A stretch of 64,000 bases of DNA from Comamonas sp. KCTC 72670. Its GTDB lineage: Bacteria > Myxococcota > Myxococcia > Myxococcales > Myxococcaceae. Position numbers and translations under genes: made by a program. This document shows, one piece after another, positions 7,867-16,314 of this stretch (the stretch's first letter is position 1; each line of letters begins with the position of its first letter). The stretch is from NCBI GenBank assembly GCA_014656495.1, contig BNCN01000001.1, positions 186,001-250,000 on the forward strand, read 5' to 3'. The notes under the pieces are model-generated. The model was not told the DNA's origin and did not search any database. It saw only the letters and a program-made list of their open reading frames with translations.

Positions 7867-9180
7867 ATGCCCAAGCTCCTGCCCTTGCTGCTGTGCCTTA
7901 TCCCCGCGACGCTGCTCGCCCAGCCGCAGCCCCGTGAAGAATGGGTGCTCACCACGCGGGTGTACGGGAACCTCCTTCATCAACGGCTGTGGCTGGAGCG
8001 CGAAGGCACCCGGCTGCGGGGCTCGCTGGACGGGGACCCGCTGGAGGGCCAGTCCTCGGAGAGGCACCTTCGCTTCGTCGTCACCGCCAGGAGCGGCGCC
8101 CGCTACGCGTACAGCGCGACGCAGCACCCGGATGGCCTTACGGGTGAAGCCGACTGGCCCGGCACGAACGACCCGAAGGCGCGAGTCTCGCACCCGTTCA
8201 CCGCACGGGCCGTCCCCATGCGCCCCCCCGGACCGCCGCGGCACCACGACTTCGAACCGACGACGTTCTCCAACACCTTCTCCGCGGACCTCCCGCCCGT
8301 GCTCACCCTCTGGCCCGGAGACTCCGTGCGCACCCGCACGCTCGACTCCGGGGGCGTGGATGCGCAAGGCGTCACCCGGGCGCTCTTCGGCAACCCGCAG
8401 ACGGGGCCCTTCTACGTGGGCACCGCCGCGGACGGCGACACGCTGGTCATCCACCTCAAGCGCCTGCGCCTCAACCGCGACACCGCCGACAGCCTGGATG
8501 ACCTCGTGGGCCGCGCCATGGGCCCGCGGCTGGCCGCCAAGGCACACGCGCAGGGACTGGGCAAACCCATCCGCTGGAAGCTCGACCGGAAGCGCGGCAT
8601 CGCCCGGCCTGAATCACCGTCGCCGCGAATGAAAGACTTCACCGTCCCCCTGCGCCCGATGCTCGGGGGGCTGGCCGTCGCACCCGCGTTTGGCTTTCCA
8701 CCCGCCTCCACCGGAGACTCCGGCCGCTTCGGCGGCAACATGGACTTCAACGAACTCGTTGAAGGAAACACCGTCTACCTCCCCGTCTCTCAACCCGGCG
8801 CCCTGCTCTATCTGGGAGATGCCCATGCGGCGCAAGGTGATGGCGAGACCTCCCAGTTCGCGCTGGAGACCTCCATGGAGGTCGAATTCGCCGTCGACGT
8901 CCTGCCAGGGAAATCCATCGCCACGCCACGGATTGAGTCGCCCACGCACATCATCGCCCTGGGACAGGCGGGTTCGCTGGATGACGCCCTCCGCGTCGCG
9001 ACCGCCGGGCTGACGCAGTGGCTGGAACAGGACTACGGCCTCTCCCTCTCCGACTGCGCCCAGGTCCTCGGCACCTCGGCGCAGTTCAGGGTCGCGAACC
9101 TCGCGGGCCGGAACGTGGGGGTCGCGGCCAGCCTGGAGAAGCAACGCCTCGCCCGCTTGAAACCCTCACCGAACCCTTGA
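7867..9180 (+). CDS. Secreted acetamidase/formamidase-family protein
   Basis: 437 residues, with a signal peptide (1-18, ending LLAQP). The body carries the acetamidase/formamidase signature segments: a GDSVRTRTLDSGG strand, NPQTGPFYV, the metal-site region GGNMDFNELVEGNTVYLPV, and the loop GALLYLGDAHAAQGDGE. This family hydrolyses short amides to ammonia and the acid using a zinc site. An N-terminal domain (about 20-130) precedes the usual start of the family fold, and the enzyme appears exported, unlike cytoplasmic FmdA. The ribosome site GGGAG is only 4 nt from the ATG. Isolated gene; substrate unknown. Confidence 0.85.
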   Translation: MPKLLPLLLCLIPATLLAQPQPREEWVLTTRVYGNLLHQRLWLEREGTRLRGSLDGDPLEGQSSERHLRFVVTARSGARYAYSATQHPDGLTGEADWPGTNDPKARVSHPFTARAVPMRPPGPPRHHDFEPTTFSNTFSADLPPVLTLWPGDSVRTRTLDSGGVDAQGVTRALFGNPQTGPFYVGTAADGDTLVIHLKRLRLNRDTADSLDDLVGRAMGPRLAAKAHAQGLGKPIRWKLDRKRGIARPESPSPRMKDFTVPLRPMLGGLAVAPAFGFPPASTGDSGRFGGNMDFNELVEGNTVYLPVSQPGALLYLGDAHAAQGDGETSQFALETSMEVEFAVDVLPGKSIATPRIESPTHIIALGQAGSLDDALRVATAGLTQWLEQDYGLSLSDCAQVLGTSAQFRVANLAGRNVGVAASLEKQRLARLKPSPNP

Positions 9181-9297
9181 ACCGGATTAGCTGGCTTCTC
9201 ACCGTGAAACACAGCTCTGCCCGCGAATCCCCACCCGGCTCGGTTCCATGCGCTCGCCAATCTCTCTCATTGTCTCAAACGGGTCAGCCCCCACCCA

Positions 9298-9326
9298 TTG
9301 ATGTGCAGACATTTTTCCGGCATAAA
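9298..9326 (+). promoter_or_regulatory. Candidate sigma-70-type promoter for the STAS gene
   Basis: TTGATG (9298-9303) and CATAAA (9321-9326) are separated by 17 bp in an unusually AT-rich stretch just upstream of the STAS gene (start 9403). Each hexamer matches consensus at about four of six bases. Confidence 0.35.
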
Positions 9327-9402
9327 CAAAATCAATCACGCCGACCGGATTCGCGGCAGCTTCCACACACGCCGCCTCCTGCTCAGCCTGCCTGCTCATC
9401 TC

Positions 9403-10095
9403 ATGACCCAGCCATCGGCGGACTCCCAGACCCTGACTGTCGACACCGACCGCATCGAGCGCATTCGGGATGTGTTGGCCATGATTTCGCTCGGGGAGTT
9501 CGACCCGGCGCGGCACCTCATCCCCATTTCGCGCGATGACGCGTTCTCCTCCTTCGAGGAGACCATCAACCTCTTCGCCCGCCAGCTCCACGCGTCCGTG
9601 CAGGCGAACGAGCAGTCCATCCAGAAGCTCGACGCGGCGCGCCGTGAGCTGGAGGAGAAGCTCGCCACCATCGAGCAGCAGCGCCTGGCCATCCGGGACC
9701 TGTCCACGCCCATCATCGAGCTGTGGGAGGACATCCTCACGCTGCCCATCGTCGGGGTCATGGACACACAGCGCTCCGTGGACATGACGGAGCGGCTGCT
9801 GCACCGCATCTCCCAGGGGAAGGCGCGCTGCGCCATCATCGACATCACCGGCATGGAGGTGGTGGACACGGCGACCGCGAATCACTTCATCAAGATGGTG
9901 AACGCGGCGCGGCTGCTCGGCACGTACTGTGTCGTCACGGGCATCAGCCCCTTCGTGGCCCAGACGCTCACCCAGATTGGCGTGGACCTGCGGGACGTCA
10001 AGACGCTGGGCAGCCTGCGTGACGGCCTCAAGGAGTGCTTCCTCTACCTGCGCGGGCAGAACACGCACCGGGCCTTCGAGGCCACGGGCCGGTAG
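9403..10095 (+). CDS. RsbR-like STAS-domain protein
   Basis: 230 residues. The N-terminal 115 residues are helical and end in a coiled coil (about 70-100). The C-terminal STAS domain (about 112-220) has the RsbR-type hallmark DITGMEVVDTATANHFIKMV, in which family members carry phosphorylatable Thr residues, and VVTGISPFVAQTLTQIGVDL. RsbR proteins build stressosomes and pass signals to RsbT-like kinases. No RsbS or RsbT partner is nearby. The ATG at 9403 is chosen because upstream in-frame DNA is AT-rich and promoter-like; no strong ribosome site is seen. The downstream V4R-like gene starts 45 bp later, so the two are likely co-transcribed. Confidence 0.88.
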   Translation: MTQPSADSQTLTVDTDRIERIRDVLAMISLGEFDPARHLIPISRDDAFSSFEETINLFARQLHASVQANEQSIQKLDAARRELEEKLATIEQQRLAIRDLSTPIIELWEDILTLPIVGVMDTQRSVDMTERLLHRISQGKARCAIIDITGMEVVDTATANHFIKMVNAARLLGTYCVVTGISPFVAQTLTQIGVDLRDVKTLGSLRDGLKECFLYLRGQNTHRAFEATGR

Positions 10096-10139
10096 CCGGG
10101 CACACCTCCTCGCGACAGCAAGTCTCCTCGGAGCCCATC

Positions 10140-10736
10140 ATGACCACCGACTCCCCTTGGCGCGGCATCGCCGCATCTGGCGCCAGCGTCGCCTCCGTCG
10201 TTGAAGCCGTGAAGTCGTTCAGCGTGCTGCTCGGCGTCCTGCTCGAGACGATGAAGGTCCAATCGAGAGATGCGCAGGGCAACCTCGTCATCGACGTGAA
10301 CGCCTGGTACCCCCTGGAGGACTACCTCCAGGCCTACAAGAAGATCGACAGCCTGCTGGGCGGCCGCGGCCTGGAGAAGGTCGGGTCCATCGTCCCCCAG
10401 AAGGCCGTGTTCCCAGCGAACATCCAGGACATCCGCTCGGCGCTGGCGTCCATCGACGTCGCCTTCCACATGAACCACCGCAAGGACGGGAGGGACATGT
10501 TCAACCCCGTGACGGGGGCGATGACGGAGGGCATCGGGCACTACACCTTCCAGGCGGTGGAGGGGAAGACCGAGGCCCACCTGGTGGTGAGCAACCCCTA
10601 CCCGTGCCGCTTCGACATGGGGCTCATCAAGGGCATGGCCCAGCGCTTCGAGCCGCAAGCGACGCTCACGCATGACGCCTCGGCGGGGTGTCGCCAGAAG
10701 GGCGCGAGCGCCTGCACCTACGTCGTTCATTGGTAG
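10140..10736 (+). CDS. V4R-like small-molecule sensor domain protein
   Basis: 198 residues from ATG 10140 with GGAG 6 nt upstream. The C-terminal third reads like a V4R / heme-NO-binding-type fold: TFQAVEG, a hydrophobic strand AHLVVSNPYPCRFDMGLIKGMAQRF, and a Cys-containing end GCRQKGASACTYVVHW that matches the usual V4R finish. The N-terminal half is helical and unassigned. It follows an RsbR-like STAS gene in the same direction, which suggests a sensor feeding a phosphorylation switch. The domain call rests on motif appearance only. Confidence 0.6.
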   Translation: MTTDSPWRGIAASGASVASVVEAVKSFSVLLGVLLETMKVQSRDAQGNLVIDVNAWYPLEDYLQAYKKIDSLLGGRGLEKVGSIVPQKAVFPANIQDIRSALASIDVAFHMNHRKDGRDMFNPVTGAMTEGIGHYTFQAVEGKTEAHLVVSNPYPCRFDMGLIKGMAQRFEPQATLTHDASAGCRQKGASACTYVVHW

Positions 10737-10750
10737 CGCCGGGCCAGCGC

Positions 10751-10924
10751 TCAGCCTTCGGCCCGTCCTGGGGTGTGGTCCGGGTCCGGATAGGGACGGC
10801 TTCGGAGCGGCACGTCTTCATCGTCGCCCTCCGCACTGCCCGGCGTATGGCCTGGCTCCTCCTCCATGTACCGCCCCTGTCGTTCCACGTCGTCGTCTGA
10901 CGGGTCGGCCAGGGGCCGCTGCAT
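10751..10924 (-). CDS. Small acidic hypothetical protein
   Basis: A 57-residue frame on the minus strand (ATG at 10924, stop 10751-10753). It is strongly acidic and low in hydrophobic residues, with phrases such as LADPSDDDVERQ, YMEEEPGHTPG and DDEDVPL. The composition and the absence of the Arg/Pro/Ala-heavy texture of shadow frames suggest it is real. There is no signal peptide or membrane segment, and no clear ribosome site before this ATG; an upstream non-ATG start is possible because the frame stays open. It is convergent with the V4R-like gene. Function unknown; probably intrinsically disordered. Confidence 0.45.
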   Translation of the reverse strand: MQRPLADPSDDDVERQGRYMEEEPGHTPGSAEGDDEDVPLRSRPYPDPDHTPGRAEG

Positions 10925-11006
10925 TTCACTGTCGGGCAGATAGGCAGTGGAGGCCTGTCTCGCGGCGCCGCGCGTGCGAAGATGCGGCGCTGGCAGGGAG
11001 GCACGC

Positions 11007-11399
11007 TTGGCAGCGACCCACGGGGCCCTTCATCGGCTCGTCACCACCACCACCGCGCTCGTTCGGAATGCCGCGGGCGTGGCCCAGACGCTGTACACGG
11101 TGCTCCGGCCCGGGCGGAAGGAGGGTGAACGGGCCCAACGCAACGCGGAGGTCCTCATCGCGGCCTGCCGCGACTTCGCGGCGCGGCGTGGGAGGCTCCC
11201 CGACGCCCTGGAGCAGTTGGTCCCTGACTTCCTCCCCGAGCTGCCCCCCGCGAAGTTCAGCGGCCCCACGTTCGGCTTCACCTACGACGTGAGCGGCGCG
11301 GAGGGAGCGCCCCGCCACGTGCTGGGCTGGACGGACCAGCTTCCCTTCGGGCGCCCCTTCTACGTCTTCGAGGAGGACCGCTGGGGCTATCTGGACTGA
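11007..11399 (+). CDS. Hypothetical protein, TTG start with strong ribosome site
   Basis: 130 residues from TTG 11007, chosen because GGGAGG lies six bases upstream; a GTG at 10947 is possible but has no good site. The N-terminal 40 residues are amphipathic and the rest is a compact domain with the segment RGRLPDALEQLVPDFLPELP followed by FTYDVSG and ending DRWGYLD. That LPDALEQLVPDFLPELP pattern is common in small proteins of high-GC bacteria related to prepilin-like GspG tails, but no methylation site or hydrophobic prepilin helix is seen. No function assigned. Confidence 0.65.
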   Translation: MAATHGALHRLVTTTTALVRNAAGVAQTLYTVLRPGRKEGERAQRNAEVLIAACRDFAARRGRLPDALEQLVPDFLPELPPAKFSGPTFGFTYDVSGAEGAPRHVLGWTDQLPFGRPFYVFEEDRWGYLD

Positions 11400-11449
11400 G
11401 GCCTGTCCAAAGGGGCCGGCGTGCGGGTGCCTCGAGTCCTCTCCGGCCC

Positions 11450-12316
11450 TCAGCGTCCGCGTGACGCGGCCTGGAAGGTGTCGCACGCCGCCAGGGTGCC
11501 CTGCTCCAGCCCCCGGGTGAACCAGGCGACGCGCTGCTCGGACGAGCCGTGCGTGAAGGACTCGGGGACGACGTAGCCCTGGGCGCGGCGCTGCAACGTG
11601 TCGTCACCGATGGCCGACGCGGCCCCCAGGCCCTCCTCCACGTCCCCCGCCTCCAACAGTTGCCGCTCACGCTGGGCGTGGTGGGCCCAGATGCCGGCGA
11701 AGCAGTCCGCCTGGAGTTCCTGGAGGACGGACAGCGCGTTGGCCTCCTCCGGAGACACCCGGCCGCGCAAGGACTGGACCTGCCGGGAGATGCCCAGCAG
11801 GTTCTGCACGTGGTGCCCCACCTCGTGCGCGACGACGTAGGCCTGCGCGAAGTCACCGGGCGCGCCGAAGCGGCGGTCCAGCTCGTCGAAGAAATCCAGG
11901 TCCAGGTACACGCGCTGGTCCGGCGGACAGTAGAACGGCCCCACCGCGCTCTCCTGGAAGCCGCAGGCGGATTGCACCGCGCCCGTGAAGAGCACCAGCC
12001 GGGGCTGCACGTAACGGACGCCCTCGGGCTCGAGCAGGCCCGGCCAGGTGTCCTCGGTGTCCGCCAGCACGACGGACACGAAGTCCTTGAGCTCCTCCTG
12101 CCGCGGGTCCAACGGCTGCTGCCCCGAGCCGCCGGTGCCCTGGGACACGCGGGGGTCCTCGCCGCCGCCGAGTCCCAGCTCGGAGGGGTCGCCCCCGAGC
12201 AGCAGCACCAGCAACGCCACGATGACGGAGGCGGCGCCTCCTCCCACCGCCAGCGGGCGGCCCAAGCCCCGCCGGTCCTCCACGTTCGAGCTGCGACGTC
12301 CCCCTTGCCACCGCAT
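11450..12316 (-). CDS. Membrane-anchored neutral zinc metallopeptidase (YpfJ/KPN_02809 family)
   Basis: 288 residues. A positively charged N-terminus, then one membrane helix (about 22-42), then a Gly/Gln-rich linker and the peptidase domain. The zinc motif HEVGHH is at 164-169 (His164, Glu165, His168), and the family segment QELQADCFAGIWAH supplies the third ligand region. The start at 12316 follows GGAGGGG. Family members are of usual length and poorly characterised. A 13-bp hairpin (12327-12367) sits directly before the ribosome site. The M16 peptidase gene lies 110 bp upstream in the same direction, so the two could share a transcript with the hairpin between them. Confidence 0.9.
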   Translation of the reverse strand: MRWQGGRRSSNVEDRRGLGRPLAVGGGAASVIVALLVLLLGGDPSELGLGGGEDPRVSQGTGGSGQQPLDPRQEELKDFVSVVLADTEDTWPGLLEPEGVRYVQPRLVLFTGAVQSACGFQESAVGPFYCPPDQRVYLDLDFFDELDRRFGAPGDFAQAYVVAHEVGHHVQNLLGISRQVQSLRGRVSPEEANALSVLQELQADCFAGIWAHHAQRERQLLEAGDVEEGLGAASAIGDDTLQRRAQGYVVPESFTHGSSEQRVAWFTRGLEQGTLAACDTFQAASRGR

Positions 12317-12326
12317 GCGGTCCCCT

Positions 12327-12367
12327 CCGTGTCCCCGGCGCCTCAAAATAAGCAGCCGGGGACACGG
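12327..12367 (-). promoter_or_regulatory. 13-bp perfect hairpin abutting a ribosome site
   Basis: CCGTGTCCCCGGC (12327-12339) pairs perfectly with GCCGGGGACACGG (12355-12367) around a 15-nt AT-rich loop. In the minus-strand transcript it lies between the M16 peptidase stop and the metallopeptidase start, and its 3' arm runs into the GGAGGGG ribosome site of the latter. It could terminate or attenuate read-through, or mask translation. Confidence 0.55.
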
Positions 12368-12426
12368 ACATGGAGACCGTCCGCCCGGGTGGCCGGACGG
12401 ACAGCGGGCGAGCAGACGTGCGGGGC

Positions 12427-15177
12427 CTACGGCAGGGACAAGGCCTGGACCGCGGACCGGGTCTGTCCCTCGTCCGCGGTGATGGAGACGACGAGCCGCT
12501 GCTGGCAGCCCTCGAACTCCTGGCGGAGGGCCTCGGCCGTCACGGCCTGGAGCAGCGCGGGCCGCCGGGTGACGGCGTCGGGCTCGAAGCCGCGCATGCG
12601 CGCCGTGAGCAGCGCGTTCACCCAGGACTCCGCGGTGATGAAGGAGACGGCCTGCCCCGCCAGGAGTTGCGCGCGCGCCCGCTCCAGGACAGGGGCTGGC
12701 ACCTCCTTCGAGAAGGCCGCGAGCATCTCCCGAACCGATTGGATGCTCTCACCCATGCGCTGCGCATCCACCGCGCCCTCCAGGACGAGGTGGGCCGCCC
12801 CGCCCCGTCCCAGCCAGGGCTGCGCGGAGAAGCCGTACGTGGCCCCACGGCGCGAGCGCATCTCCCCCGTCGCGCCCCCGGACAGCAGGTTCGCCATCAG
12901 GGCGTAGCGGGCCTCCTGCTCCGGCGTGGCCGTGGGCAGCCGGCAGGCCAGCTGCACCTGCGCCTGGCTCGCGCCAGGGCGCGGCGTGAGCATCAGCTTG
13001 GAGGGCGCCGTGGGCAGTTCGGGGGCGGGCGGCACCGCGACGGGCTTCGGCTTGCCCCGGCTCCAGCCGCCCAGGTACTTGCGCGCCAACGCCTCGACCT
13101 CCTTCACGTCGAACTCGCCCGCGACGACGACCACGGTGTTCGCCGGACGGTACACGTCCTGAATCCAGGCCTCCGCCTCCGTCCAGGACACCTGCCCCAG
13201 GTCCGCGCCGCTCGCCTCACGCGCGTAGGGGTGCGCGCCGTAGAGCGCCTTCTGCAGGTGCCGGCCCGCCACGATTTCGGGATAGGTGTCCACCGCCTGC
13301 CGCCAGGGCAGCACCTGCTCCCGGAAGTAGCGGACCACCGCCTCGGAGGTGCGCGTGCTGTCGAGCTGTTCGGCCAGCATCGCCAGCATGTTGCCGACGT
13401 TGCCCGCCGTGCCGGAGATGCCCACCCGGAGGTGGTCGCGCCGGAACGAGCCGGAGGTGTGAAGCCCCCAGTCGCTGGGACGGCCCTCGAACCAGGACTC
13501 GCGGAAGGCGCCCCAGTTGGCGAGGTCGGCCACGCCCGGCTTGTCGCCGTACGACCAGCCTCCGCCCAACGCCGCGCCAATCCGCACGATGGGGAGCCCC
13601 GGGCGCGGGACGAGCAGCACCTCCATCCCGTTGTCGAGCTTGAGCATGTGGACGGGCGAGGACAGCGCCGCCGTCATGGACGGCGTCACGCGCTCGGCGG
13701 ACGTGCCCGCGGACACCTCCTCCGTGTTCGCGTCCGTCGGGATTCGGGCCGCCACGCCTCCCGGCGTCTCCCCTGGCCGGACGACGATGGCGCGCGCCCG
13801 CTCCCGCTGGAGCCACTGGTAGGAGAAGTCCGTCACCTTGCCACCGGCGAGCCCCATCAGCGCCATCTGCGAACGGGTGTAGGAGCGCACGTCCTGCGTG
13901 AAGTGGGTGAGCAGCGCCCGGCGCTGCGTGCGCGACAGCAGGTCCTCGGACTCCAGCACCATGCCCGTCACCACCTGACGGCGCATCGACTGGAAGTCGA
14001 ACTCACGGCCCAGCACCCCCCGCGCTTCAATCTCCTGCGTCCAGGCGTTCTGGACCTGGTCCAGGACCTTCCCCGCCGAGCGCGCCGGGTCATCTCCGCG
14101 GCTGAGCGTCACGCGAACCACCAGCAGCGAGGCGCGCGTCCCCGGAATCAGGTTGGTGGAGATGCCGGCGATGTCCCCGTCACTGCGCAGCGCGCCCCAC
14201 AGGCTCTGGCTGAGGACGGCGCGCACGAAGTCCTGCACCGCGCTGGCCTCCTCGAAGCCGCGCGGCAGCACCCACGACAGGTACACCTCGGGCGTCGGCA
14301 CCGCGGCGGTGAACGCGGGCATCGACTTCTGGGGCGGCGTGGTGGACGGCGCCGCGGCCTGGGCGGGCATCCGCGCCTCGAGCGCCAGCGGCGCGCCCGT
14401 CCCCACCCAGGACTCGGGCAGGTTCTCCCGGAGCATGGCCTCCACCGACTCCAGGTTCACGTCACCCGCGAGGACCAGCGTGACGTTCTCCGGCCGGTAG
14501 TTCGCCCGGGCGAAGCGCTGCGCGTCCGACAGGGTCAGCGCGGAGAGCGTCTCGTGCGTTCCAATGATGGGCCGGGCATAGGGATGGCCGGCGGGGAACG
14601 CCGCGGCGTGCACCCAGCTGAACACCTGCCCCACGTACCCCGTCTCGTTGCGCTGGCGGAGCTCGTTGCGAATCACCTCGCGCTCCACGTCGAAGACCTC
14701 CGCCGTCACGCCCGTGAGCGGCGAGGCCAGCCGCTGGCCCTCCAGCTTCAGCAACAGGGGGAGGGACTCCTTCGGCCCCAGCGTCTCGTAGGACGTGTAG
14801 TCCAGGCTGGTGGTGGCGTTGTAGTGGCCCGCCCCCGAGTGCTCCAGGCGCGTCCACACCGACGGGCCCCCTGCGTGGCGGGAGCGGAAGGCGAGGTGCT
14901 CCACCACGTGGGCCAGGCCCTCCTTGCCCGCGGGGTCGCTGGAGCCGCCCGCCCCGACCACGGCGACCACCGCCACCACGGGAGACCGGGCGTCCTGCTC
15001 CACCACCACGCGGAGTCCCGAAGGCAGGCGGAAGTCCCTCAGCGGGAAGGACACGTCGCGCATGACGATCTGCCCACGCTCCGGCAGCGTGGCGCACGCA
15101 CTCAGCAAGAGCGCCAGGGCAACGACGGCGGCACCCGGCCGCCAGGGGGAACTCGCAAAGACTCGCGGGGGAAACAT
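12427..15177 (-). CDS. M16-family zinc peptidase, two-lobe fusion, lipoprotein
   Basis: 916 residues from ATG 15177 (GGAG 7 nt upstream). The N-terminus is a lipoprotein signal ending LLLSAC. Two M16 halves follow. The N-terminal half has the inverted zinc motif HVVEH (His90, Glu93, His94) and the downstream Glu region FDVEREVIRNEL. The C-terminal half (about 470-900) keeps the fold (LDNGMEVLLVPRPGLPIVRI, later GATYGFSAQPWLGRGG) but lacks the zinc motif, as in pitrilysin-type clamshell enzymes. It is expected to be anchored to the envelope and to degrade peptides. It is transcribed towards the YpfJ-like metallopeptidase gene. Confidence 0.93.
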   Translation of the reverse strand: MFPPRVFASSPWRPGAAVVALALLLSACATLPERGQIVMRDVSFPLRDFRLPSGLRVVVEQDARSPVVAVVAVVGAGGSSDPAGKEGLAHVVEHLAFRSRHAGGPSVWTRLEHSGAGHYNATTSLDYTSYETLGPKESLPLLLKLEGQRLASPLTGVTAEVFDVEREVIRNELRQRNETGYVGQVFSWVHAAAFPAGHPYARPIIGTHETLSALTLSDAQRFARANYRPENVTLVLAGDVNLESVEAMLRENLPESWVGTGAPLALEARMPAQAAAPSTTPPQKSMPAFTAAVPTPEVYLSWVLPRGFEEASAVQDFVRAVLSQSLWGALRSDGDIAGISTNLIPGTRASLLVVRVTLSRGDDPARSAGKVLDQVQNAWTQEIEARGVLGREFDFQSMRRQVVTGMVLESEDLLSRTQRRALLTHFTQDVRSYTRSQMALMGLAGGKVTDFSYQWLQRERARAIVVRPGETPGGVAARIPTDANTEEVSAGTSAERVTPSMTAALSSPVHMLKLDNGMEVLLVPRPGLPIVRIGAALGGGWSYGDKPGVADLANWGAFRESWFEGRPSDWGLHTSGSFRRDHLRVGISGTAGNVGNMLAMLAEQLDSTRTSEAVVRYFREQVLPWRQAVDTYPEIVAGRHLQKALYGAHPYAREASGADLGQVSWTEAEAWIQDVYRPANTVVVVAGEFDVKEVEALARKYLGGWSRGKPKPVAVPPAPELPTAPSKLMLTPRPGASQAQVQLACRLPTATPEQEARYALMANLLSGGATGEMRSRRGATYGFSAQPWLGRGGAAHLVLEGAVDAQRMGESIQSVREMLAAFSKEVPAPVLERARAQLLAGQAVSFITAESWVNALLTARMRGFEPDAVTRRPALLQAVTAEALRQEFEGCQQRLVVSITADEGQTRSAVQALSLP

Positions 15178-15447
15178 CCAAGGCTCCAGGTACGAACCCG
15201 GGAGCGACACGGAGGGGCCTCGCCCGCCGCCTCCCCCTCGGGCGAAAATGACATTCAATTGCAATGAAACAGGTACGTGACTCGGACCGCACGGCCCTCA
15301 GCGCAAGGCCAGACGGACGGAAAACCTCTACCATCCACGCACGCCCCGGACCAAGCCTGCCTGGTCGATTGGACACGTTTGAATGCCACCTGTTTCCCTG
15401 CCATCCTCGTAATGCACCACTAACGTGGAACACACTTGGGAGGCGGC

Positions 15448-15693
15448 ATGCACATGGCACGAATCAGCGCGGTGTTGGCGGGACTCATCCTGGCGGCGGG
15501 CTGCGGAGGGACGGAGGGATTGCAAGAGCCCGGGGCCGTGGAGACCCATGCCACGGCGGAGCAGGCACTCTTCACCTGTGGAGACTGCCGGACGGAGCAC
15601 ACCGCTTGTATGCGTCGGGCCCGGGGTGACCTCGAGGAAGTGCAAGCTTGCCTCGACCAATACCACGAGTGCTTGGACCTGAACTGCCCCTGA
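15448..15693 (+). CDS. Small Cys-containing lipoprotein
   Basis: 81 residues from ATG 15448; ATG 15454 is equally possible, and GGGAGG lies 4 or 10 nt upstream. It has a type II signal ending LAAGC (mature CGG), a disordered stretch rich in Glu, Ala and Thr, and a C-terminal region with CGDC, a further HTACMRR, VQACLDQYHECLDLNCP. The regularly spaced cysteines (C-x-x-C, then CxxxxxxxC and CxxxxC) suggest a small disulfide-bonded helical hairpin. Similar in plan to the lipoprotein at 710-967: CGG after cleavage, a Q/E-rich spacer, then a Cys cluster. Function unknown. A hairpin with partial T tract follows. Confidence 0.68.
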   Translation: MHMARISAVLAGLILAAGCGGTEGLQEPGAVETHATAEQALFTCGDCRTEHTACMRRARGDLEEVQACLDQYHECLDLNCP

Positions 15694-15715
15694 GTCGTTG
15701 ACACAGACACGAAGC

Positions 15716-15750
15716 CCGGCGCCTCGGAACGAAGCGCCGGACTTTCATTG
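15716..15750 (+). terminator. Probable terminator after the small lipoprotein
   Basis: CCGGCGC (15716-15722) pairs with GCGCCGG (15734-15740) across an 11-nt loop, followed by a T-rich stretch (ACTTTCATTG). It lies 22 bases after the stop. Confidence 0.6.
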
Positions 15751-15863
15751 TTGACCGCCCGCCAGACGCATCGCGGCCCCGGCCGTGAGCGATGGGGGGT
15801 GACTACATTGCGCCCGCCCGGCGCCAAGCCCTCTCCGGGGCGTGCCGGCGAAAGGGAGCAATC

Positions 15864-16256
15864 ATGGCCTTGCAGAATGACTATCAGGACGTGCTCGACG
15901 TGGCGAAGAACGTGGGCGCCAAGGTCGAGTCGCGCGAGGAGAACGGCAAGCTCATCATCAAGGGGACGGTGGACTACGGCTGGGACCGCGACCGGATGTG
16001 GGACCAGATCAAAGCCAGGCATCCGAACTGGCAGAACGAGGTCATGGTCATGCTCACCGTCACGCACGAGACGCCGTACGGCCTGTACACCGTCAAGCCG
16101 GGCGACACGCTGAGCAAGCTGGCCAAGGACATCTACGGGGACATGAAGCTGTACCCGAAGATTTTCGAGGCCAACAAGGACCAGCTCAAGGACCCCGACA
16201 AGATCAAGGTCGGCCAGGTGCTGAAGCTGCCGCCGAAGTCCATCGCCAACGCGTGA
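15864..16256 (+). CDS. LysM-domain protein with BON-like N-terminus
   Basis: 130 residues from ATG 15864, preceded by AAAGGGAG. The C-terminal LysM domain (about 72-125) is clear: YTVKPGDTLSKLAKDIYGD, then IFEANKDQLKDPDKIKVGQVLKLP. The N-terminal 65 residues (VESREENGKLIIKGTV) resemble the BON-type domain found in YgaU/LysM proteins of Proteobacteria, where the protein binds peptidoglycan or responds to potassium. No signal peptide is visible, so it is probably cytoplasmic or exported by another route. It ends against a convergent AAA+ gene with a GC hairpin between. Confidence 0.88.
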   Translation: MALQNDYQDVLDVAKNVGAKVESREENGKLIIKGTVDYGWDRDRMWDQIKARHPNWQNEVMVMLTVTHETPYGLYTVKPGDTLSKLAKDIYGDMKLYPKIFEANKDQLKDPDKIKVGQVLKLPPKSIANA

Positions 16257-16273
16257 CGCCGGTGCGGTAACAG

Positions 16274-16296
16274 GGGGCCGCGCGACTGGCGGCCCC
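16274..16296. terminator. Hairpin between convergent genes
   Basis: GGGGCCGC (16274-16281) and GCGGCCCC (16289-16296) form a perfect 8-bp stem with a 7-nt loop between the LysM gene and the AAA+ gene. Suited to bidirectional termination; no T tract. Confidence 0.5.
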
Positions 16297-16314
16297 GTGC
16301 CCGACCGCGAGGGT

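Noticed and set aside
9301-9402. An upstream start (ATG 9301) for the STAS protein
   Set aside because: The added residues come from AT-rich, promoter-like DNA and contain His/Arg/Lys-heavy sequence unlike the rest of the protein.
12370-15267. A 965-codon open frame on the plus strand opposite the M16 peptidase
   Set aside because: Its product is overwhelmingly Arg, His, Gly and Ala and lacks motifs. It mirrors a real gene with a clear zinc motif and signal peptide. GC-rich third positions keep the antisense frame open.
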